10,666 nucleotides of DNA, taken from positions 1 to 10,666 of the forward strand of contig NCJP01000029.1 of assembly GCA_002278985.1 (NCBI GenBank), given 5' to 3'. Under the pieces are notes generated by a model. That model did no database searches, was not told the DNA's origin, and saw only the letters and a list, made by a program, of their open reading frames with translations. Position 1 is the stretch's first letter. Every line of letters begins with the position of its first letter. A program made the translations under genes and the position numbers. Source of the stretch: Erythrobacter sp. 34-65-8. GTDB taxonomy: Bacteria > Pseudomonadota > Alphaproteobacteria > Sphingomonadales > Sphingomonadaceae. Positions 6,896-10,666 of this stretch are shown here, in pieces.

Positions 6896-7677
6896 TGCAG
6901 GCCGCCACCATCGCCTTTGCGCTGTTTGAGCAGCAGCTGCCGGAAGTGCTGTTCCTGTCCGTCCGGGCAGGGGCGGCGATGCTGGCCGCGCCGCTGTTCG
7001 GGGCGATGAGCGTGCCGGTGCAGTTGCGTGCCTTCTTCGGGGTCGTGCTGGCGGTCTTCATCCACCAGTGGATGCCCCTGCCGCCGCTGCCCGATCTGCT
7101 GAGCATGGCCGGCATGGTCGCCCTGCTGCAAGAGGTGGTGGCCGGCTTCGCGCTCGGGTTCGTGCTCCAGATCGCCTTTGCCATTCCGCTGATCGCGGCC
7201 GAACAGATCGCCGGCACGATGGGCATGGCCATGGCAACTTCGGTTGACCCGGCCAGTGGTTCGCAGTCCGGTGCGATCGGTCAGATGTTCAGCCTGACGC
7301 TGATCTTCGTATTCCTGGGCCTTGGCGCGCACCTGCTGTGGTTCGAGCTGCTGCTGGAAAGCTATCACGCCGTACCGCCCGGTCCGCTGGCACTGAGCGC
7401 CGAGGCCATGAAGCGCATCGTGATGTTCGGCGGGCAGATGCTGGTAACGGCGGCGGCCATTGCCCTTCCGGTGGTGCTGGTCCTGCTGCTGGTCCAGATC
7501 GCCACCGGGGTGCTGAGCAGGTCTGCCCCGTCGCTCAATCTGTTTGCGCTGGGCCTTCCGGCGGGGGTGCTGGCCGGCATTGCCGCTCTGATTGCAGTCC
7601 TGCCAGTAGTTTTCGAGCAATTCGCCGACGTGTCCCGCATCGCGGTGGAACAGGCTGCAGGCGTACTGCTGCCATGA
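6895..7677 (+). CDS. fliR: Flagellar export gate protein FliR
   Basis: FliR is the single-copy subunit that completes the FliP5FliR1 ring and closes the export gate helix. The 260-residue product is hydrophobic with several membrane helices. Family blocks seen are RAGAAMLAAPLFGAMSVPVQ near residues 24-43, LLQEVVAGFALGFVLQIAF and AAEQIAGTMGMAMATSVDP (where the QIAG-MGM pattern is typical), the GQMFSLTLIFVFL helix, and SRSAPSLNLFALGLPA, the counterpart of the conserved R-APQ-N-F-VG-P sequence. Start ATG overlaps the fliQ stop (TGATG) and the gene ends in an ATGA overlap with flhB. Length is normal for FliR and nothing appears missing. Confidence 0.97.
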   Translation: MQAATIAFALFEQQLPEVLFLSVRAGAAMLAAPLFGAMSVPVQLRAFFGVVLAVFIHQWMPLPPLPDLLSMAGMVALLQEVVAGFALGFVLQIAFAIPLIAAEQIAGTMGMAMATSVDPASGSQSGAIGQMFSLTLIFVFLGLGAHLLWFELLLESYHAVPPGPLALSAEAMKRIVMFGGQMLVTAAAIALPVVLVLLLVQIATGVLSRSAPSLNLFALGLPAGVLAGIAALIAVLPVVFEQFADVSRIAVEQAAGVLLP

Positions 7678-8807
7678 GCGAGCAGTCCCCCGGCGAAAAG
7701 ACCTTTGCTCCCAGCGCCAAGCGCCTGCGTGATGCGACGCAGAAGGGCGACGTGCTCCGCTCGAAAGAGCTGGCAACGGCGGTGGCCATGGTGGCAGGCC
7801 TTGCTGCACTGGTGGCGACCGGGCCATGGTTGCTGGCCGGGCTGGAAGGCGCAATGCGCGCCGGCCTCAGCTTCGACAAGGCGGAGCTGGAGCGCTTTAC
7901 CCCGCTGACCATGGTCGTGCTGGCGATGAAGGCGGTCCTGCCCCCGGTGCTGGTGATCGGGCTGGTGGTGCTGGTGGCCACGGTCGCCTCGCAGCTGCTG
8001 TTCGGCGAAGGGCGCTGGGTCGGTGCCAGCCTCGCGCCCAAGGCCTCGCGGATCAATCCGCTCGAAGGCCTCAAGCGGATGTTCGGCGTTCAGGGCCTGA
8101 TCGAACTGGGCAAGGGATTGCTCAAGATCGGCCTGCTCGGCGCGCTCGCGTGGTGGTGGGCGAGCGGGGCGATTGCGGGGTTGCTCGGGCTCGGCCGGGG
8201 CGATCTGGAAACCCAGCTCGGCACCGCATGGCAGGCCGGGCTCGATCTGCTGCTGATCCTGACCTTCGGCCTTGCCCTGATCGCGCTGGTAGACTGGCCG
8301 ATCCAGTATGTGCGGCGCCAGAACCGGCTCAAGATGACGTTTCAGGAAATGCGTGACGAGAGCAAGGAAGCCGAAGGTTCGCCCGAGCAGCGGGCCGCCC
8401 AGCGCCAGCGCCAGCGTGAGATGGCCCGCGGCGGGGTGTCGAAAGCGGTGCGCGAGGCGCAGTTCGTGCTGGTCAACCCGCAACACTTCGCCGTCGCGTT
8501 GGCCTATGACCCGGCGCTGGCTCCTGCACCCATCGTGCTGGCCAAGGGGCGGGGGGAAAGGGCGCTGGCCATGCGCGAACTCGCTGCGGAATTTGCCGTG
8601 CCGGTGCTGGAGTATCCTGCCCTGGCGCGATCGGTCTATTTCACCACGCGCGAGAACCAGGTGATCCGGGAGGAGCTCTATGTGGCCATCGCCGCGCTGG
8701 TGGCTTTCGTGATGGCACTGAAGCGCGGAGACCATCCGCCGAGTCCGCAGGTGGAAGTACCGCTCACCCTGCGGTTCGATGCCGAAGGCCGGCCGGCCGG
8801 GGGTTAA
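7674..8807 (+). CDS. flhB: Flagellar export switch protein FlhB (NPQH in place of NPTH)
   Basis: FlhB is the export-gate membrane protein that selects substrates; normally it cuts itself between Asn and Pro of an NPTH motif, which allows the switch from hook to filament export. The ATG at 7674 (ATGA overlap with fliR) gives 377 residues; the open frame reaches back to 7338 but that is inside fliR. The N-terminus KTFAPSAKRLRDATQKGDVL is the classical KTE-PT-KRL-DAR-KG pattern. Four membrane helices follow, then a cytoplasmic linker (RLKMTFQEMRDESKEAEGSP) and the C-terminal domain with LVNPQHFAVALAYD (Asn268-His271), PIVLAKGRGERALAMRELA, and EYPALARSVYF. Asn and Pro are kept but Thr is replaced by Gln. 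The stop TAA at 8805 ends the export-gate run; no flhA follows. Confidence 0.97.
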   Translation: MSEQSPGEKTFAPSAKRLRDATQKGDVLRSKELATAVAMVAGLAALVATGPWLLAGLEGAMRAGLSFDKAELERFTPLTMVVLAMKAVLPPVLVIGLVVLVATVASQLLFGEGRWVGASLAPKASRINPLEGLKRMFGVQGLIELGKGLLKIGLLGALAWWWASGAIAGLLGLGRGDLETQLGTAWQAGLDLLLILTFGLALIALVDWPIQYVRRQNRLKMTFQEMRDESKEAEGSPEQRAAQRQRQREMARGGVSKAVREAQFVLVNPQHFAVALAYDPALAPAPIVLAKGRGERALAMRELAAEFAVPVLEYPALARSVYFTTRENQVIREELYVAIAALVAFVMALKRGDHPPSPQVEVPLTLRFDAEGRPAGG

Positions 8808-8837
8808 CCCGCATGGGCGCAGGACGTTCTACCCGGC

Positions 8838-10256
8838 ATGGATAGCAGCACATCCTCACTGGTCTCGCGCCTCGGCGGCGGCAGCGGGGTCGATATGGTC
8901 AAGCTCGCCAGTGATCTGGCCGAAGCCCGCTATGCCACCCAGATTGCGCGGCTCGAATCCCGCAACGAGCAGCTCGAAGCGCGCGTTTCTGCCGCTGCCC
9001 AGTTGCGCGGGCAGTTCAGCCAGCTTGCCTCGGCGCTGGGCGAGCGGATCCGCACCGGCGATCTTTCCCCGCTGGCGACGATCGGCAGCCCGGCAGTGGC
9101 CGGAGTCTCGGTCGCGCCGGGAGCAAGCCCACGCGGCAGCTACAGCCTGGAAGTGACACGGCTGGCCCAGGGCCAGGTGCTGGCCTTGCCCGGCCCGGCC
9201 AGCGCCGCAGACCCGGTTGGTGAGGGCGCGCTGACGATACGCTTCGGCTCGGTGGCCGATGGAGGCTTCACGGCTGACAGCGGCCGGAACCCGCTGGAAT
9301 TCACGGTGGCGGCAGGCGAAACGCTGGAGCAAGTCGCCGCGCGCATCACTGCGGCCAATGCCGGGGTCAGCGCCTATGTCGCCAACGGGACCAATGGCCC
9401 CGAACTGGTGCTCAAGGGCGGTGAAGGCGGCGCAAGCGGCTTCATCGTCGAAGTGACCAACGCCGGCAGCGCCGGGCCGCTCGACGGCCTTGGCTGGAAC
9501 CCTGCTTCGGATAGCGGGCAATTGCGCCAGGGCGCGCAGGATGCCGCCTTCCTGCTCGATACCGTGGCGATGACCAGCCCGACCAACCGGGTGACCAATC
9601 TTCCCGCCGGCATCCAGCTCGACCTGCGCGGGACAAACACCGGCGCGCCGACCACGGTCGGCTTTGCTGACCGCAGCGGCCAAGTGGCCGGAGTGATGGG
9701 GGATCTCGTCGCCGCCCTGAACGATATCGCCGGGCAGGTCCGCGCTCTGGGCGATCCGCAGGCGGGCGACCTTGGGTCCGACCCCGGCCTGCGGGCCTTG
9801 CGCAGTGCCTTTGCCTCCCTCTCGGCCGCAGTGGTCATGCCCAACGCCGCCACTGGCGAGCCGCGCACGTTGGGAGACCTTGGCCTTTCGCTCAACCGCG
9901 ATGGCAGTTTCCGGCTGGACAGCGACCGCCTGAACCGAACGCTGACCGAGAGCCCGCAGGGCGCTGCGGCGATGTTCACCACCGGGCTGTTCGGCGTGTT
10001 TGCAACGGTCGACCGGCTGGCCCGCACCGCCTCCTCACGCGCGGATCCGGGCTCTCTGGCAGGCTCCGAAGCGCGCTACAGCGCGCAGCTTCAGCGCAAC
10101 GCCGATGCGCTCGACAAGATCGCCGAGCAGCAGGAACGCCTGCGCGAACGGATGACGCGCGAATTCGTCTCGGCCGATACCCGCGTCGCATCCTCCAATT
10201 CGACCCTGTCGTTCCTGCGCACGCAGATCGACATGTGGACGGCAAGGAGCCAGTGA
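8838..10256 (+). CDS. fliD: Flagellar filament capping protein FliD (HAP2)
   Basis: FliD is secreted through the flagellum and forms the cap at the filament tip, under which flagellin folds. The 472-residue product starts with the FliD D0 pattern GSGVDMVKLASDLAEARYAT (residues 16-35), followed by a heptad helix (QIARLESRNEQLEARVSAAA) and the N-domain. The middle is Gly/Ala/Asn-rich beta sequence (VEVTNAGS, ADGGFTADSG). The C-terminus has the second D0 helix: SAQLQRNADALDKIAEQQER, MTREFVSADTRVASSNSTLS and FLRTQIDMW, matching the conserved FliD_C end in which a final helix ends near S-L--L. The ATG at 8838 follows AGGA (8821-8824) by 13 bases, a rather long spacing; 30 bases separate it from flhB. 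It is one base away from the next ORF, so cap and chaperone are probably co-translated. Confidence 0.95.
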   Translation: MDSSTSSLVSRLGGGSGVDMVKLASDLAEARYATQIARLESRNEQLEARVSAAAQLRGQFSQLASALGERIRTGDLSPLATIGSPAVAGVSVAPGASPRGSYSLEVTRLAQGQVLALPGPASAADPVGEGALTIRFGSVADGGFTADSGRNPLEFTVAAGETLEQVAARITAANAGVSAYVANGTNGPELVLKGGEGGASGFIVEVTNAGSAGPLDGLGWNPASDSGQLRQGAQDAAFLLDTVAMTSPTNRVTNLPAGIQLDLRGTNTGAPTTVGFADRSGQVAGVMGDLVAALNDIAGQVRALGDPQAGDLGSDPGLRALRSAFASLSAAVVMPNAATGEPRTLGDLGLSLNRDGSFRLDSDRLNRTLTESPQGAAAMFTTGLFGVFATVDRLARTASSRADPGSLAGSEARYSAQLQRNADALDKIAEQQERLRERMTREFVSADTRVASSNSTLSFLRTQIDMWTARSQ

Positions 10257-10257
10257 C

Positions 10258-10653
10258 ATGCTGGCCTTGCTGGATGATCCCGCCACGGCCTATCGCCGGG
10301 TCGATCTCGACGCCCGGATCGAAGGAAGCGACGGGGCCGGGCTGACCCGGCTATGCCTGGAACGTGCCATTGCGGCACTTGCCCGCGCGCGGACGCAGGA
10401 TGGGCGGGCGCAGCGAGCGGGCGCGCTGGAGCAGGCCGGATCGGCACTGATCGCCCTGGCGGTCGCCTTCGGCGCAATCTTCAGTCGCCTGCAGCCGATG
10501 GTGTATGGCGATACCGATGCGCAACCGCTGCCGCACTCGCCGGCGCTGGTTCCGGTATTCATCCACCTGGGGATCGTGCTGATGATGGGCGTCTATATTC
10601 CGCCAGCGCTGGCCGAGTGGTACCGCCTGGCGGCCCGGCTGATTGGCGGTTGA
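10258..10653 (+). CDS. fliS: Hybrid ORF: FliS-like N-terminus joined to HyfF-like C-terminal membrane segment
   Basis: Residues 1 to about 65 look like FliS, the flagellin export chaperone: DPATAYRRVDLDARIEG, LTRLCLERAIAALARA and then ALEQAGSALIAL, matching FliS helix 1-3 of alphaproteobacteria. From about residue 65 the character changes. AVAFGAIFSRLQPMVYGD, then PHSPALVPVFIHLGIVLMMG and VYIPPALAEWYRLAARLIGG look like the C-terminus of HyfF-type proton-channel subunits of hydrogenase-4/formate hydrogenlyase (pattern MVFGE, then a HLALVLxLGLYIPPxLAxW helix). A soluble chaperone should not have this hydrophobic tail, and the FliS hydrophilic helices 4-5 are missing. The ORF is in frame throughout with 131 residues, about FliS size by coincidence. 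The start has AAGGAG (10244-10249), 8 bases before the ATG, and lies one base after fliD. The HyfF reading is pattern recognition from memory, not a search. It could be an assembly join, a rearrangement, or a genuine fusion. Confidence 0.6.
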   Translation: MLALLDDPATAYRRVDLDARIEGSDGAGLTRLCLERAIAALARARTQDGRAQRAGALEQAGSALIALAVAFGAIFSRLQPMVYGDTDAQPLPHSPALVPVFIHLGIVLMMGVYIPPALAEWYRLAARLIGG

Positions 10654-10657
10654 CGGG

Positions 10658-10666
10658 ATGACTGCA
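10658..10666 (+). CDS. Possible start of a downstream gene (three codons only)
   Basis: An ATG at 10658 opens M-T-A five bases after the stop of the preceding ORF and runs off the end of the window. The spacing fits a tightly packed operon, with only a weak GACGGG ahead of it. If the tail of the preceding ORF truly comes from hyfF, the next gene would be expected to be a hydrogenase subunit such as hyfG, because hyfG follows hyfF in known hyf operons; that is inference from context only, since three codons carry no identity. Confidence 0.25.

Noticed and set aside
6112..7854. 580-codon open frame on the minus strand, and similar long minus-strand frames at 4316-5980, 540-1769 and 7365-8735
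   Set aside because: They lie opposite well-recognised flagellar genes, have Arg/Pro/His-rich shadow composition and no recognisable domain; GC-rich coding DNA often leaves the opposite strand open.
8109..8124. TGGGCAA-N4-TTGCT inside flhB as a sigma-54 promoter for fliD
   Set aside because: The -24 box differs at four of seven positions and the site is about 700 bases from fliD.
8787..8810. GGCC-rich repeat and GGGTTAACCC palindrome at the end of flhB as an intrinsic terminator
   Set aside because: The palindrome has no loop and there is no T-tract after it; fliD begins 30 bases later in the same direction.
10353..10370. Sigma-54-like TGGCACG on the minus strand inside the fliS-like ORF (reading away into fliD)
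   Set aside because: The -24 part and GG-N10-GC spacing fit, but the -12 part reads AGGC rather than TTGC and no minus-strand gene follows.

Overview
The window is a single, tightly packed flagellar gene cluster, all on the + strand. It reads fliG (3' end only), fliH, fliI, fliJ, fliK, fliL, fliM, fliN, fliO, fliP, fliQ, fliR, flhB, fliD and a fliS-like ORF. The base composition is strongly GC-rich (roughly two thirds by eye) with GC-biased third positions. The proteins are short and divergent (296-residue FliM, 94-residue FliN, FliS beginning AYRRVDLDARIEG), and the order fliGHIJKLMNOPQR-flhB is kept. Together these suggest an alphaproteobacterium, most likely a sphingomonad (Sphingomonadales). 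That placement is inference from protein style, not a database match.

Layout. Positions 1-383 hold the torque-generating C-terminal domain of FliG. Positions 367-2721 encode the export ATPase module FliH-FliI-FliJ. Positions 2721-3776 encode the hook-length ruler FliK. Positions 3808-4392 encode the stator-associated FliL. Positions 4389-5579 encode the C-ring proteins FliM and FliN. Positions 5579-8807 encode the membrane export gate FliO-FliP-FliQ-FliR-FlhB. Positions 8838-10256 encode the filament cap FliD. Positions 10258-10653 start as the flagellin chaperone FliS. No intergenic gap exceeds 31 bases. Most junctions overlap (ATGA, GTGA or TGATG), so the genes are probably translated as one coupled polycistron. 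A near-perfect sigma-54 promoter lies inside the end of fliJ, just before fliK, and probably gives a second, internal transcription start.

How the parts work together: FliG, FliM and FliN form the switch/rotor, with FliL near the stator. FliH-FliI-FliJ deliver and energise substrates at the FliP-FliQ-FliR-FlhB gate, with FliO helping its assembly. FliK and FlhB set hook length and switch export specificity. FliD caps the filament, and FliS guards flagellin. FlhA, flagellin and the rod/hook genes are not in this window.

Three things depart from the textbook set. (1) The last ORF begins as FliS but from about residue 65 looks like the C-terminal membrane end of a HyfF-type (hydrogenase-4 subunit F, proton-pumping antiporter-like) protein, so a rearrangement or assembly junction lies near 10441-10470. 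(2) FlhB carries NPQH where the autocleavage motif is normally NPTH. (3) FliM has no N-terminal CheY-binding peptide. I found no CRISPR array, tRNA, rRNA, insertion sequence or convincing terminator.
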